NCBI GenBank assembly: GCA_944332075.1
Contig: CALVJL010000010.1
Span: 1 to 56,487, forward strand
DNA from: an uncultured Bacilli bacterium
Lineage (GTDB): Bacteria; Bacillota_I; Bacilli_A; RFN20; CAG-449
Length of the DNA: 56,487 bases
Direction: 5' to 3'
The position numbers and the translations under genes were made by a program. This document shows, piece after piece, positions 8,326 through 17,872 of this stretch (its first letter is position 1; the number at the start of each line of letters is the position of its first letter). The notes below the pieces were generated by a model. That model was not told the origin of the DNA and did no database searches. It saw only the letters and a list, made by a program, of their open reading frames with translations.

Positions 8326-9226
8326 AATTAGTGAAGAAGTAAAAAAAGCCTTGGCTGAACATAAACCGGTTGTAGCCTTAGAATCGACAATTATTTCGCA
8401 TGGCATGCCTTATCCAACTAATGTTGAAACGGCTTTAAAAGTTGAGCAAACTATTAGAGAAAATGGTGCTGTTCCTGCAACTATCGGTATCATTGAAGGC
8501 GTACCAGTTGTTGGAATGAGCGAAGAAGAAATAAATCAATTCGCTTCTCGTAAAGATATTGAAAAAGTGTCGAGAAGAGATTTGCCATTAGTTATCGCTA
8601 ATAAAAAATGGGGTGCTACAACTGTTGCTGTTACAATGATTATTGCTGCGATGGCAGGAATAAAAATCTTTGTCACTGGCGGAATTGGCGGAGTACATCG
8701 CGGAGTGAATGAAACAATGGATATCTCTGCTGATTTAATTGAATTAGCGACGACTCCGGTTATGGTTATTTGCGCGGGAGTTAAAGCAATTCTTGATTTA
8801 CCGAGAACTTTGGAATATCTTGAAACGATGGGAGTCACTGTTGTTGGATATCAAAGTGATAATCTCGGTGATTTCTATACGAGAGATTCTCATTTAAAAG
8901 TGGATGGAAGAGTTGATACTCCGGAAGCAGCAGCTAAACTAATTAAAGCAAAAGAAGATTATTCTTTACGCGGCGGAATTTTAGTTTCTAATCCAATTCC
9001 GGAAAAAGAATCTCTTGATGAAAAAATGATTAATAAAGCGATTGAAGAAGCTCTTAAGGATGCTGAAAAAGAACATATTAAAGGCAAAAAAGTAACACCT
9101 TATCTATTAAGTAAAGTTACTGAATTAACTAAAGGTGATTCTTTGAAAGCAAATATTGCATTAATTCTTAATAATGCGGCTTTAGGCGCTAAAATCGCTA
9201 AGGAGTACTATTTATTACATGATTAA
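8315..9226 (+). CDS. psuG: Pseudouridine-5'-phosphate glycosidase
   Basis: PsuG reversibly splits pseudouridine 5'-phosphate into uracil and ribose 5-phosphate. The 303-residue protein has the family signature ALESTIISHGMPYPTN near residues 21-36, the glycine-rich TGGIGGVHRG segment and the NPIPE block. It starts within the ATPase gene behind AAAGGAG and overlaps the next gene by 8 nt. The usual partner, a PfkB-type pseudouridine kinase (PsuK), is not adjacent; the substrate could be phosphorylated elsewhere. The reaction lets the cell recover uracil and ribose phosphate from RNA-derived pseudouridine. Confidence 0.95.
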   Translation: MLIKISEEVKKALAEHKPVVALESTIISHGMPYPTNVETALKVEQTIRENGAVPATIGIIEGVPVVGMSEEEINQFASRKDIEKVSRRDLPLVIANKKWGATTVAVTMIIAAMAGIKIFVTGGIGGVHRGVNETMDISADLIELATTPVMVICAGVKAILDLPRTLEYLETMGVTVVGYQSDNLGDFYTRDSHLKVDGRVDTPEAAAKLIKAKEDYSLRGGILVSNPIPEKESLDEKMINKAIEEALKDAEKEHIKGKKVTPYLLSKVTELTKGDSLKANIALILNNAALGAKIAKEYYLLHD

Positions 9227-10373
9227 TTTTGCATTTTATTTACCGACGCATTTATATGTCGGTATCGACCAAGAGGAAAAGGTAGGTAAGCTGATTAAAG
9301 CTGATGGCGGAAGCAATATTTTGCTTGTCTATGGCGGTGGATCAATTAAAAAAATCGGATTATATGACAAAGTCATCAAAGCTCTTGATGATGAAGGAAT
9401 TACTTATCACGAATTAAAAGATGTCCATCCTAATCCTCAAATGGATAAAGTTTATGAAGGAATAAACTTAGTTAGAGAAAATAAAATTGATTATATTCTC
9501 GCTGTTGGCGGAGGATCGGTTATCGATACCGCTAAATCTATTGCTCACGGAGTATTTTATGACGGGGACTGCTTTGATTTTAATTTAAAGAAAGCTGTTC
9601 CTGGTAAAGCGATGAAAGTTGGGGTCATCTTAACTATCGCAGCTTCAGGATCGGAGATGTCTAATTCTTGCGTAATGTCTAAAGGCGATAAAAAAGCCGG
9701 TTTTAATGTTGAAACAAATCGTCCGCGTTTCGCTATTGAAAATCCAGCTTTGACTTTTTCAGTTTCTCCTACTCAAACAGCATATGGAAGCGTTGATATT
9801 ATATCACATTCATTAGAAAGATATTTCAATCAATCAGATGATTATTGCTTAGCGGATGATTTTGCATTAGGATTAATAAAAGAAGTTATTAAAAGTACGT
9901 TAAAAGTAATCAAAGAACCGACAAATTATGATGCGCGGGCCACATTAATGGTCGCTTCTGGTTTCTCACATAACGGACTGACAGGTATTGGCAAAGTTTT
10001 CTCTTTCCCGATTCATGCTTTAGAGCATGAGGTATCTGGCTTACATGAAAATATTGCTCATGGAGCAGGATTAGCTTGTCTTATCCCGGCATATTTGACA
10101 ATTCTTGAAGGAGAAGAAAGAGAAAAAATCGCTCATTTTGGCCGCGAGGTTTTCTCAATCCAGGAAAAAGATGATGAACATGCTAGTAAATTAACTATAT
10201 TAGCTATCAAAAAGTTCATTGAACAGATTGGATTATCATATCATCTTAAAGATTATGGATTCCTCCCATCAGATATTGATATTATTGTCAACGAAAGAAT
10301 CCAAAGCGATATTAAAGGCCACATTGTTCTGACTAAGGAAATCATTAGACAAATCTTTATTCAGGCTCTATAG
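9219..10373 (+). CDS. Iron-containing alcohol dehydrogenase (butanol dehydrogenase-like)
   Basis: The 384-residue protein belongs to the type III, metal-dependent alcohol dehydrogenases. The dinucleotide motif GGGSVIDTAKS is near residue 96, the HSLERYF stretch follows, and a histidine cluster HALEHEVSGLHENIAHG near residues 265-281 supplies metal ligands. The ensemble resembles YqhD/butanol-dehydrogenase members that reduce aldehydes with NAD(P)H. It overlaps psuG by 8 nt, so the two are probably translated together. The aldehyde substrate is unknown; a role in detoxifying sugar-derived aldehydes or in fermentative NAD(P)+ regeneration is inference. Confidence 0.88.
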   Translation: MINFAFYLPTHLYVGIDQEEKVGKLIKADGGSNILLVYGGGSIKKIGLYDKVIKALDDEGITYHELKDVHPNPQMDKVYEGINLVRENKIDYILAVGGGSVIDTAKSIAHGVFYDGDCFDFNLKKAVPGKAMKVGVILTIAASGSEMSNSCVMSKGDKKAGFNVETNRPRFAIENPALTFSVSPTQTAYGSVDIISHSLERYFNQSDDYCLADDFALGLIKEVIKSTLKVIKEPTNYDARATLMVASGFSHNGLTGIGKVFSFPIHALEHEVSGLHENIAHGAGLACLIPAYLTILEGEEREKIAHFGREVFSIQEKDDEHASKLTILAIKKFIEQIGLSYHLKDYGFLPSDIDIIVNERIQSDIKGHIVLTKEIIRQIFIQAL

Positions 10374-10384
10374 GAGGCTTATTT

Positions 10385-11533
10385 ATGAGCGATAAAGAAA
10401 ACAAAAAAAACGAGATAAAACCAAAATATAGAAATTACGATATCTTTATTTATGTCCTCGTCATCATTGTTGCTTATTTTGTTGGTACGGCGATATTTGA
10501 ACACACTTTTGATGTTTATGGCAGCGATGTCTATCTCTTTGCTGTCGTTGGCTTAATCGTTGGTTACCTAGTAACGACAATTGTGTATGAAATTGGAAAA
10601 TTAATCTTCGGATTAATTGGCAATTTCCGTTTAATTTCTTTAAATATTTTAGGATTCACTTTTAAAAAGGAAAACGGCAAAATTCATTTTGCTTTCACCA
10701 AAGTTAGAAATTATGGTGGATCAACTGAAATGTATCCTAAAGATATAAACAAAAATATACCGTATCTTTATCTTTTAGGCGGATTTATTTTTACTGTTTT
10801 AGTCGATATCGGAATTATTTTTCTCGGTAGATATTTAACAGAACTCCTCGATGAAGGTATTTATCGTTATGTTGGATATTTAATTTCTGCCGTATCTTTA
10901 ATTATTCTCATTCTTAATATTGTACCGTTCTACAGCGGCGCTCTTCTTGACGGCTTTGTCATTAGAGTTATTTATAATAAAGATAATCGCAGAGCTTACT
11001 TAGAATATTTAAGCAATCTTCATCAAATGACTTCTAGCGATGGAAAACTCGTCGTTTATAAAGAAGATAAAAAGAGCGATTTCTTCCAAGCTAAGACATT
11101 ATTACAAGATTATTATTACTATCTTTTAAATAATCAACTTGATGAAGCTAAAGCAACATTAAATATGGTAGTTGAATGCGTTAATCTTCTTGAAGATGAT
11201 GAAATTGCTATTATGTATTCAAATAAGATTTATTTCCTTTTGATGGAAAATAAAAACGATGAAGCTGATGAGTTATATTCTTCTTTAGATTCTAGCTATC
11301 GAAGAAAAATTGCTTCAGGCCGCTATCGCTTCTTTAAAACATCAATTCTCTTAACTGCGACAATTGAATTAAATTATGATAACTATGAGTATTTAATGGA
11401 TAAATTTTCTCATGTTAAAAAAGATGCTCTTCCATTATTAATTAATCTTGAGGATTCTTTAATTGATAAGAGTCTCGACTTTGTTAAGAATGTTCAAAAA
11501 GAATGGTTTAAACAGGAAGAAAGTAACCAATAA
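10385..11533 (+). CDS. Degenerate M50 (site-2-protease-like) membrane protein
   Basis: This 382-residue protein has membrane segments at about residues 17-37, 48-75, 120-145 and 158-178, then a soluble helical C-terminal half. The second segment with the following YEIGKLIFGLIGNFR resembles M50 peptidases that read HELGHLIFGLLTGY, and the later NIVPFYSGALLDGF resembles the M50 metal-binding block that ends in Asp-Gly. The two zinc histidines are Tyr and Lys here, with only the Glu kept, so it is probably a non-catalytic relative. It lies 11 nt after the dehydrogenase behind AGGAGG and closes the operon. The assignment is pattern recognition and needs a structural search. Confidence 0.6.
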   Translation: MSDKENKKNEIKPKYRNYDIFIYVLVIIVAYFVGTAIFEHTFDVYGSDVYLFAVVGLIVGYLVTTIVYEIGKLIFGLIGNFRLISLNILGFTFKKENGKIHFAFTKVRNYGGSTEMYPKDINKNIPYLYLLGGFIFTVLVDIGIIFLGRYLTELLDEGIYRYVGYLISAVSLIILILNIVPFYSGALLDGFVIRVIYNKDNRRAYLEYLSNLHQMTSSDGKLVVYKEDKKSDFFQAKTLLQDYYYYLLNNQLDEAKATLNMVVECVNLLEDDEIAIMYSNKIYFLLMENKNDEADELYSSLDSSYRRKIASGRYRFFKTSILLTATIELNYDNYEYLMDKFSHVKKDALPLLINLEDSLIDKSLDFVKNVQKEWFKQEESNQ

Positions 11534-11542
11534 TTAATTATT

Positions 11543-11569
11543 ACCGTGACTTTATGCCACGGTTTTTAA
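11543..11569 (+). terminator. Terminator after the M50-like gene
   Basis: ACCGTG pairs with CACGGT around a 9-nt loop, followed by TTTTTAATTTT. It ends the ATPase-psuG-dehydrogenase-M50 transcript. Confidence 0.8.
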
Positions 11570-11571
11570 TT

Positions 11572-11602
11572 TTGCTATTAAAAAGTAAAAAAATGCTATA
11601 AT
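11572..11602 (+). promoter_or_regulatory. Extended -10 promoter for a probably leaderless gene
   Basis: TGCTATAAT at 11594-11602 is an extended -10 element, with a weak TTGCTA 19 bp upstream. The expected start point, 6-7 nt after the -10, is at or next to the ATG at 11609. Confidence 0.6.
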
Positions 11603-11608
11603 TAAATT

Positions 11609-12055
11609 ATGAATAATAGATTTATAACTTTTTTGAGAAGTAATGCTGTACAATTACGTAATTTTTTCTTAGTAATAGCAACCATTATTTTTGAAGTATT
11701 CTTACCATGTTCTTTGCTAGAAAGAGATGCTTCGGGAGATATCGTCGGTTTAACGGTATATCATTATTATGATATATTTATGATTAAGCAAGGTATAACA
11801 TTTCCGTTTATAACCCTTATCGCAACACTATTAGCAGCAGTTTTTGTGATATTGTTTATTGCAACGAAAAAAATAATATTTTTGATTATAGAAGAAGTAA
11901 TTATTCTCGCTGCGATTATAATTACGGTTACTCAAATACCTGGTGGTACATTTGGTTATGAAAATATAATCGTACTTATTTTACTTGCGGTTATCTTTAT
12001 CAATCAAATACTAGATTACTTTTTAATAATAAGAAGATTAAAAAACAGACATTAA
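11609..12055 (+). CDS. Four-helix membrane protein of unknown function
   Basis: I do not recognise a family. The 148-residue protein has four hydrophobic segments, at about residues 17-37, 62-83, 88-108 and 118-141. The loop after the first contains charged residues and two tyrosine-histidine pairs, and a short basic tail ends RRLKNRH. No Shine-Dalgarno sequence precedes the ATG and the promoter -10 box ends 6 nt before it, so the mRNA is probably leaderless. It stands alone between a terminator and a convergent phosphofructokinase gene. A small transporter or sensor is possible; nothing specific can be claimed. Confidence 0.7.
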   Translation: MNNRFITFLRSNAVQLRNFFLVIATIIFEVFLPCSLLERDASGDIVGLTVYHYYDIFMIKQGITFPFITLIATLLAAVFVILFIATKKIIFLIIEEVIILAAIIITVTQIPGGTFGYENIIVLILLAVIFINQILDYFLIIRRLKNRH

Positions 12056-12060
12056 AATAA

Positions 12061-12089
12061 AAAATCTCATGAGAAATTCATGAGATTTT
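12061..12089. terminator. Bidirectional terminator between convergent genes
   Basis: A perfect 12-bp stem (AAAATCTCATGA/TCATGAGATTTT) with a 5-nt loop, with T-rich tracts outward on both strands. It serves the membrane gene on the plus strand and the phosphofructokinase gene on the minus strand. Confidence 0.85.
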
Positions 12090-12092
12090 ATT

Positions 12093-13304
12093 TTAGAAAA
12101 ATTCTTTTTGTGAATAGAGATATAATCCGTTTTTCTCGTCGTGATTAATCTTTCCGCGGATTAATGGAATGAGATAATCGATAAACTCTTGGCTGATGTT
12201 ATCTTTTGTTCCGTTTAACATTGAAAGAGGTAAATACTTAATTTGATTAGCAATTTTTTCAAATGGCACTAATTCATAGGTGAGTTGATAATTGTTTTTA
12301 TCAAGTCTTTTCATTGTTACCATTCCGTTTCCATAATCGTTAGAAGCATACTTAACGGCATTTTCTCCGCAGTGGATGGCTTCTTTAATATCGGTTAAAG
12401 AAGCTTCTGGAGCAAAGCAGCGCTGCAATAATGATAATTCAATTGCTCTTGTTGATATATTAAGTTTTTCTTCAACTAAAGCAGCTAAGTAATGAGAAAC
12501 ACCACCGAGCTGAGAATGGGCAAAAACATCTTGGCTAGCTTGCTTATAAACAAATTCGCCTTCTTTATCTTTGATACCCTCAGATACGGCGACTAATACG
12601 CGACCTTTTTCTTTATAAATTCTTTCCACTTCGGTTAAAAATTTACTTGTATCAAAAGCGACTTCTGGGACAAATATTAAATCAGGACCAGATTTATGAA
12701 GCGAAGCTAATCCGCTAGCGGCGGTTAGCCATCCGGTATCACGGCCCATAATTTCGACGATATTAACTCGTCCTTTTTGATAAGTTAAGTTATCATAGGT
12801 TAATGTTTCCATAACATTAGCGACAAATTTGGCTGCTGAGGCAAAACCAGGTGTATGGTCAGTGATAACTAAATCATTATCAATGGTTTTTGGAATACCG
12901 ATAAATTTGCAAGGATATTTTTTAAATTTAAGATAAGCAGATAGTTTCATCGCGGTATCCATTGAATCGTTACCACCATTTAGAAAAATATAATGAATAT
13001 TATTTTTCTTTAAAGTATCGAGAATTCTTAAATAGTCTTCTTCATCTTCATGAAAATCCTTCATCTTATAACGAACAGATCCTAATATGCATGAAGGTGT
13101 ATAAGGCAATAATTCGATTTGCTCAGTTGGAATAGATTTAGCGTTTTTTAAATCATTATTTATCAAACCTTTGATTCCGTAATGCGAGAGAAATAAATCT
13201 CCGATTGTATCGGATATCTCGACTTGGTTAATGACACCGAATAATGATGCGTTGATAACGGAGGTTGGACCACCAGACTGTAAATAAACTGCATTTTCTT
13301 TCAT
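12093..13304 (-). CDS. pfp: Diphosphate-fructose-6-phosphate 1-phosphotransferase (PPi-PFK)
   Basis: The 403-residue enzyme phosphorylates fructose 6-phosphate using pyrophosphate, reversibly, in glycolysis. Instead of the GGDGS of ATP enzymes it has GGNDSMDTA (about residue 108), whose second acidic residue blocks ATP, and PKTIDND (about 138) in place of GTIDND; the lysine there is a mark of PPi use. MGRDTGW lies further on. The start has AGGAGAT upstream on the minus strand. It stands alone, divergent from the str operon. Use of PPi saves one ATP per hexose and links glycolysis to PPi made by biosynthesis and HprK activity. The cofactor is inferred from motifs. Confidence 0.88.
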   Translation of the reverse strand: MKENAVYLQSGGPTSVINASLFGVINQVEISDTIGDLFLSHYGIKGLINNDLKNAKSIPTEQIELLPYTPSCILGSVRYKMKDFHEDEEDYLRILDTLKKNNIHYIFLNGGNDSMDTAMKLSAYLKFKKYPCKFIGIPKTIDNDLVITDHTPGFASAAKFVANVMETLTYDNLTYQKGRVNIVEIMGRDTGWLTAASGLASLHKSGPDLIFVPEVAFDTSKFLTEVERIYKEKGRVLVAVSEGIKDKEGEFVYKQASQDVFAHSQLGGVSHYLAALVEEKLNISTRAIELSLLQRCFAPEASLTDIKEAIHCGENAVKYASNDYGNGMVTMKRLDKNNYQLTYELVPFEKIANQIKYLPLSMLNGTKDNISQEFIDYLIPLIRGKINHDEKNGLYLYSQKEFF

Positions 13305-13373
13305 TATAAATATCTCCTAAATAAATATTATCATAAGATAATAAACAAGTTTCAAAAAATATGAAAATTCTTC

Positions 13374-13402
13374 TTGCAATGCAGTTTTGCACTTGCTAAT
13401 AT
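13374..13402 (+). promoter_or_regulatory. str operon promoter
   Basis: TTGCAA (13374-13379), a 17-bp spacer and the extended -10 TGCTAATAT ending at 13402. The start point would be near 13409, giving a leader of about 100 nt before rpsL. Confidence 0.8.
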
Positions 13403-13420
13403 ATTTAAGCGTGGTCATAT

Positions 13421-13476
13421 ATCCGGGTGTTTAGTTACTTGATGATGGTTAAGTAAACACCGGGATAAGTGACTAA
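13421..13476 (+). promoter_or_regulatory. Structured leader with two alternative pairings upstream of rpsL
   Basis: Bases 13421-13437 can pair with 13449-13466 in a long hairpin with two mismatches (the GGGTGTTTA and TAAACACC arms are visible). The 3' part of the first arm (13431-13440) can instead pair over ten bases, with one G-U, with 13467-13476. The pairings exclude each other, the form expected of an attenuator or protein-controlled switch. No known ribosomal leader family was recognised. Confidence 0.5.
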
Positions 13477-13508
13477 CTTAGTTTTATTAGAGGAAAGGAG
13501 AAATTTCA

Positions 13509-13931
13509 ATGCCAACTATTAATCAATTAGTTCGTCAAGGAAGAACTAAATCGGTAGAGAAATCAAAAGCACCAGCATTAAACTTCCGCTGGAATTCACT
13601 TGCTAAGAAAGAGACTATTCAAGCATCAGCTCAAAAGAGAGGCGTTTGCACCCGTGTCGGTACAATGACTCCTAAGAAACCTAACTCAGCTATGCGTAAA
13701 TACGCTCGTGTCCGCTTATCAAATGGATATGAAGTCACTGCTTATATCGGCGGTGAAGGACATAACTTACAAGAGCACTCAACCGTTTTCATCCGTGGAG
13801 GCCGTGTTAAGGATTTACCTGGTGTCCGTTATCACATCATTAGAGGTGTTAAGGATTGCGCAGGTGTCCAAGACAGAAAACAAGGCAGATCTCTTTATGG
13901 CGCTAAGAAACCAAAAGCCAAAGAGAATTAA
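13509..13931 (+). CDS. rpsL: Ribosomal protein S12
   Basis: S12 lies at the 30S decoding centre. The 140-residue protein carries the PNSAMRK and [13 protein letters not shown] blocks. The lysines of TPKKPNSA and of the RVKDLPG stretch, where streptomycin-resistance changes arise, are present in their ordinary form. It is longer than the E. coli protein owing to an insertion around residues 20-32 and a basic C-terminal tail, as in many Firmicutes. GAAAGGAG precedes the ATG. It is first in the str operon, 18 nt before rpsG. Confidence 0.98.
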   Translation: MPTINQLVRQGRTKSVEKSKAPALNFRWNSLAKKETIQASAQKRGVCTRVGTMTPKKPNSAMRKYARVRLSNGYEVTAYIGGEGHNLQEHSTVFIRGGRVKDLPGVRYHIIRGVKDCAGVQDRKQGRSLYGAKKPKAKEN

Positions 13932-13949
13932 TGAAAGGAGGAATGTTGA

Positions 13950-14420
13950 ATGCCACGTAAAGGATTTATCGCAAAACGCGATGTGTTACCAGATCCAATC
14001 TACAATTCAAAACTCGTAACACGTTTAATTAATAAATTAATGATCGATGGTAAGAAGGGCACTGCTCAAACCATCTTATACGATGCTTTCAAGAAAATCG
14101 AAGCTAAGACTGGAAAACCAGCTATGGAAGTTTTCGAAGTTGCTATTGGAAACATCATGCCAGCTCTCGAATTAAAGGTCAGAAGAGTTGGTGCAGCTAA
14201 CTACCAAGTCCCAGTTGAAGTTTCAGCTGAAAGAAGAGTTACTTTAGGATTAAGATGGTTAGTTAACTATTCTCGTTTAAGAAACGAAAAATCTATGGAA
14301 GATCGTTTGGCTAACGAAATTATCGATGCTGCTAACGGCACCGGTGCTTCCGTCAAGAAGAGAGAAGATACACACAAGATGGCCGACGCTAATAAGGCCT
14401 ACGCACATTACCGTTGGTAA
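13950..14420 (+). CDS. rpsG: Ribosomal protein S7
   Basis: S7 starts assembly of the 30S head by binding the 3' domain of 16S rRNA and contacts E-site tRNA. The 156-residue protein matches the family in length and begins [15 protein letters not shown], with the conserved VGGANYQVP-like stretch (here VGAANYQVP) and the C-terminal YAHYRW. GAAAGGAGG lies just upstream. In E. coli S7 represses its own operon; whether it does so here through the leader upstream of rpsL is open. Confidence 0.98.
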   Translation: MPRKGFIAKRDVLPDPIYNSKLVTRLINKLMIDGKKGTAQTILYDAFKKIEAKTGKPAMEVFEVAIGNIMPALELKVRRVGAANYQVPVEVSAERRVTLGLRWLVNYSRLRNEKSMEDRLANEIIDAANGTGASVKKREDTHKMADANKAYAHYRW

Positions 14421-14441
14421 TATAAAGGGGAGAAATGAATT

Positions 14442-16514
14442 ATGGCTCGTCAATATCCTATTGAAAACACCAGAAACATCGGTATTATGGCGCACATCGA
14501 TGCTGGTAAGACAACTGTTTCTGAAAGAATTTTGTTCTATACCGGAAAAACTTACAAAATTGGTGAAACTCACGAAGGTACCGCAACAATGGACTGGATG
14601 AAGCAAGAGCAAGAAAGAGGTATTACTATTACTTCTGCTGCTACTACCTGCTATTGGAAAGGTCATAGAATTAACTTAATTGACACTCCGGGCCACGTCG
14701 ACTTTACCGCTGAGGTTGAAAGATCGTTACGTGTTCTCGATGGCGCAGTCACTGTTCTCGATGGTAAAAATGGTGTCGAACCACAAACCGAAACCGTTTG
14801 GAGACAAGGATCTAAATATAACGTTCCGAGAATTGTCTTCGTTAATAAACTTGATGCTATCGGTGCTGATTTCGATATGTCAGTTCGTTCAATCGGTGAA
14901 AAATTAGGAGCAAATGCTGCTGCTATTCAATATCCGATTGGAATCGAATCTTCATTAAAAGGAGTTATCGATATCGTTGAACAAAAAGGTTATGTTTACA
15001 CCGATGTCATGGGTGAAAAGGAAGAGGTTGTCGAAATCCCTGAAGAATATAAAGAAAAAGTTCATGAACTCAGAGAACAATTATTCGAAAATTTAGCTAA
15101 TTTCGATGATGATATCATGATGAAAGTTCTCGAAGGCGAAGAACCTACAGTTGAAGAAACCAAGGCAGCTATCCGTAAAGGTGTCTTATCTTGCGAATTC
15201 TTCCCGGTTCTCTGCGGATCTGCTTATAAGAATAAAGGTATTCAAAACTTACTTGATGCAGTTGTTGAATACTTACCTTCACCAGTTGATATTAAGCACA
15301 CAATTGGTCACACACCTGATGGAAAAGAAGTCGTCTGCGAACCTCGCGATGACGCTCCATTAGCTGCTCTTGCTTTCAAGATTATGACCGATCCATTCAT
15401 TGGAAAACTCGCTTTCTTCCGTGTTTATTCCGGTACAGCAAAAGCTGGTACATATGTTCTTAACTCAACTAAAGACGTCAAGGAAAGATTTGCGCGTTTA
15501 GTCTTAATGCATGCAAACCACAGACAAGAAGTCGACGAAGTCTTAGCTGGTGATATCGGTGCAGCAGTTGGTCTTAAGGCTACTGTAACTGGTAATACCC
15601 TCTGCGATGTCGACCACCCAGTTATCCTTGAAACAATTCAATTCTCTGATCCAGTTATTTCTGAATCAATTGAACCAAAGAGCAAAGCTGACCAAGAAAA
15701 GATGACTGCAGCTTTAATCAAGTTATCTGAAGAAGACCCAACATTCCATTTCTATACCAACCAAGAAACTGGTCAAAACATCATCTCAGGTGTCGGTGAA
15801 CTTCACCTCGATGTTATGGTTACTAGATTAAAAGATGAATATAAAGTCCAAGTCAACGTCGGTGCTCCTGAAGTCGCATACCGCGAAACTATCAGAAAGA
15901 CTGCTGAATGTGAAGGACGTTATATCAAACAATCTGGTGGTCATGGTCAATATGGTCACGTTTGGATTAGATTTGAACCAAATCCTGGAAAAGGCTTTGA
16001 ATTCGTTGATGCTATCGTCGGCGGTGTTGTTCCAAAAGAATACATCAAGCCTACTTGCGATGGTTTAAAAGAATCTCTTGATAGAGGTTTAGTTGCTGGT
16101 TATCCAATTACCGATATCAAAGCTACCTTATTTGATGGTAGTTACCACGATGTCGACTCATCTGAAGCCGCTTATAAAGTTGCTGCTTCCTTAGCTCTTA
16201 AAGAAGCTGCAAAGAAGTGTGATCCAGTTATTTTGGAACCAATTATGAAAGTTGAAATCACCGTTCCTAATGAATATTTAGGTGATGTTATGGGTGATAT
16301 CGCTTCAAGAAGAGGTACTGTTGCCGGATACTTTACAAGAAATGGCGCTGAAGTTGTTGATGCTTCTGTCCCACTTGCTAATATGTTCGGATACGTTACT
16401 GATCTTCGTTCTCTTACTAAAGGTAGAGCTTCTTACACAATGGAACTTGACCGTTATGAAGAATGCCCTAAATTCGTCGCTGACGAAATTATCAAAAAGA
16501 ACGCTGCAAAGTAG
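14442..16514 (+). CDS. fusA: Elongation factor G
   Basis: EF-G drives GTP-dependent translocation and, with RRF, ribosome recycling. The 690-residue protein has AHIDAGKTT at residues 17-25, the switch [10 protein letters not shown] and NKLD guanine-specificity motif, then domains II-V ending with [16 protein letters not shown]-like sequence. Length is standard for EF-G1. It follows rpsG by 21 nt behind AAAGGGGAG. Codon choice is noticeably richer in C-ending codons than in the small membrane genes nearby, as expected for a highly expressed gene. Confidence 0.98.
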   Translation: MARQYPIENTRNIGIMAHIDAGKTTVSERILFYTGKTYKIGETHEGTATMDWMKQEQERGITITSAATTCYWKGHRINLIDTPGHVDFTAEVERSLRVLDGAVTVLDGKNGVEPQTETVWRQGSKYNVPRIVFVNKLDAIGADFDMSVRSIGEKLGANAAAIQYPIGIESSLKGVIDIVEQKGYVYTDVMGEKEEVVEIPEEYKEKVHELREQLFENLANFDDDIMMKVLEGEEPTVEETKAAIRKGVLSCEFFPVLCGSAYKNKGIQNLLDAVVEYLPSPVDIKHTIGHTPDGKEVVCEPRDDAPLAALAFKIMTDPFIGKLAFFRVYSGTAKAGTYVLNSTKDVKERFARLVLMHANHRQEVDEVLAGDIGAAVGLKATVTGNTLCDVDHPVILETIQFSDPVISESIEPKSKADQEKMTAALIKLSEEDPTFHFYTNQETGQNIISGVGELHLDVMVTRLKDEYKVQVNVGAPEVAYRETIRKTAECEGRYIKQSGGHGQYGHVWIRFEPNPGKGFEFVDAIVGGVVPKEYIKPTCDGLKESLDRGLVAGYPITDIKATLFDGSYHDVDSSEAAYKVAASLALKEAAKKCDPVILEPIMKVEITVPNEYLGDVMGDIASRRGTVAGYFTRNGAEVVDASVPLANMFGYVTDLRSLTKGRASYTMELDRYEECPKFVADEIIKKNAAK

Positions 16515-16553
16515 TTCAAATCTAACTAATGAAAAGTTTACTTTTCTCGTAAG

Positions 16554-16583
16554 TTGTTGATTTTATAAAAAGTTTGCTATAAC
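16554..16583 (+). promoter_or_regulatory. Independent tuf promoter
   Basis: TTGTTG (16554-16559), an 18-bp spacer and extended -10 TGCTATAAC ending at 16583. It lies in the 108-nt fusA-tuf gap, where no terminator is visible, so tuf is probably read from both promoters. Confidence 0.6.
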
Positions 16584-16622
16584 ATTATAAATGTTAAAAA
16601 ATATAGAGGAGGAATTTTAACA

Positions 16623-17807
16623 ATGGCAAAAGAAAAATTTGACAGAAGTAAAGTCCACGTTAATATTGGTACCATTGGTCACGTTGACCACGGTAAAACA
16701 ACTTTAACCGCAGCTATTACTAGTGTCTTAGCAAAGAAAGGTTTATCTGAGAAGAAAGCATACGATCAAATCGATGCAGCTCCAGAAGAAAAAGCACGTG
16801 GTATTACAATTAATACTGCTCACATCGAATATCAAACTGCAAAGAGACACTATGCTCACGTTGACTGCCCGGGCCATGCTGACTATGTCAAGAACATGAT
16901 TACCGGTGCTGCACAAATGGATGGTGCTATCCTTGTTGTTGCTGCTACTGATGGTGTTATGCCTCAAACTCGTGAACACATCTTACTCGCAAGACAAGTC
17001 GGTGTTCCTTACATTGTTGTTTTCTTAAATAAATGCGACCAAGTCGATGATCCAGAATTAATCGACATCGTCGAAATGGAAATCCGTGATATCTTAAACG
17101 AATACGGCTTCCCAGGAGATGAAACTCCAATTATCCGTGGTTCTGCTTTAAAAGCTTTACAAGGCGATCCTACTGAAGAAGAACACATCATGGAATTAAT
17201 GGATGCAGTTGATGCTTATATCCCTGATCCAGTTCGTGATACTGATAAACCATTCTTACTCGCTATCGAAGACGTTGTTACCATCACTGGCCGTGGCACT
17301 GTTGTCACTGGTAGAGTTGAAAGAGGTACAACTAAGTTAGGTGACGAAGTTGAAATCGTCGGTATCAAACCTACAAAGAAGACAGTCATTACTGGTATTG
17401 AAATGTTCCGTAAGACTCTTGATGAAGCAAGAGCTGGCGATAACGTCGGTATCCTTTTAAGAGGTATCAACCGTGATGAAGTCGTCCGTGGACAAGTCTT
17501 AGCAAAACCTGGTACTGTTACTCCACATACTAAGTTCGATGCTTCTGTCTACGTATTAACCAAAGAAGAAGGTGGACGTCATACTGCTTTCTTAAATGGT
17601 TACAGACCACAATTCTACTTCCGTACAACCGATATTACCGGTGTCATCACATTACCTGAAGATGTCCAAATGGTTATGCCTGGTGACAATGTTAACTTAA
17701 CTGTTGAATTAATTCACCCAGTTGCTGTTGAGAAAGGTACTAAGTTCTCCATTCGTGAAGGCGGACGTACTGTTGGTGCTGGTACAGTTAACAATATCAT
17801 TAAGTAA
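16623..17807 (+). CDS. tuf: Elongation factor Tu
   Basis: EF-Tu delivers aminoacyl-tRNA to the ribosome. The 394-residue protein has GHVDHGKTT at residues 19-27, DCPGHADY and NKCD, then two beta-barrel domains ending in [16 protein letters not shown] precedes the ATG. It ends the str operon and is followed by a strong terminator. Highly expressed codon pattern. Only one copy is in the window. Confidence 0.99.
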   Translation: MAKEKFDRSKVHVNIGTIGHVDHGKTTLTAAITSVLAKKGLSEKKAYDQIDAAPEEKARGITINTAHIEYQTAKRHYAHVDCPGHADYVKNMITGAAQMDGAILVVAATDGVMPQTREHILLARQVGVPYIVVFLNKCDQVDDPELIDIVEMEIRDILNEYGFPGDETPIIRGSALKALQGDPTEEEHIMELMDAVDAYIPDPVRDTDKPFLLAIEDVVTITGRGTVVTGRVERGTTKLGDEVEIVGIKPTKKTVITGIEMFRKTLDEARAGDNVGILLRGINRDEVVRGQVLAKPGTVTPHTKFDASVYVLTKEEGGRHTAFLNGYRPQFYFRTTDITGVITLPEDVQMVMPGDNVNLTVELIHPVAVEKGTKFSIREGGRTVGAGTVNNIIK

Positions 17808-17829
17808 TCTATTTAATATTTATTTAATG

Positions 17830-17872
17830 AGGGCTGTTTAAAACCTAATAAATGGTTGACAGCCCTTTTTTA
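17830..17872 (+). terminator. Terminator after tuf
   Basis: AGGGCTGT pairs with ACAGCCCT, with a further AACC/GGTT step inside, followed by TTTTTTATA. It ends the str operon. Confidence 0.9.

Noticed and set aside
13708-16560. Additional long frames inside rpsL, rpsG and fusA
   Set aside because: They are out-of-frame images of highly expressed genes without ribosome sites or recognisable products.
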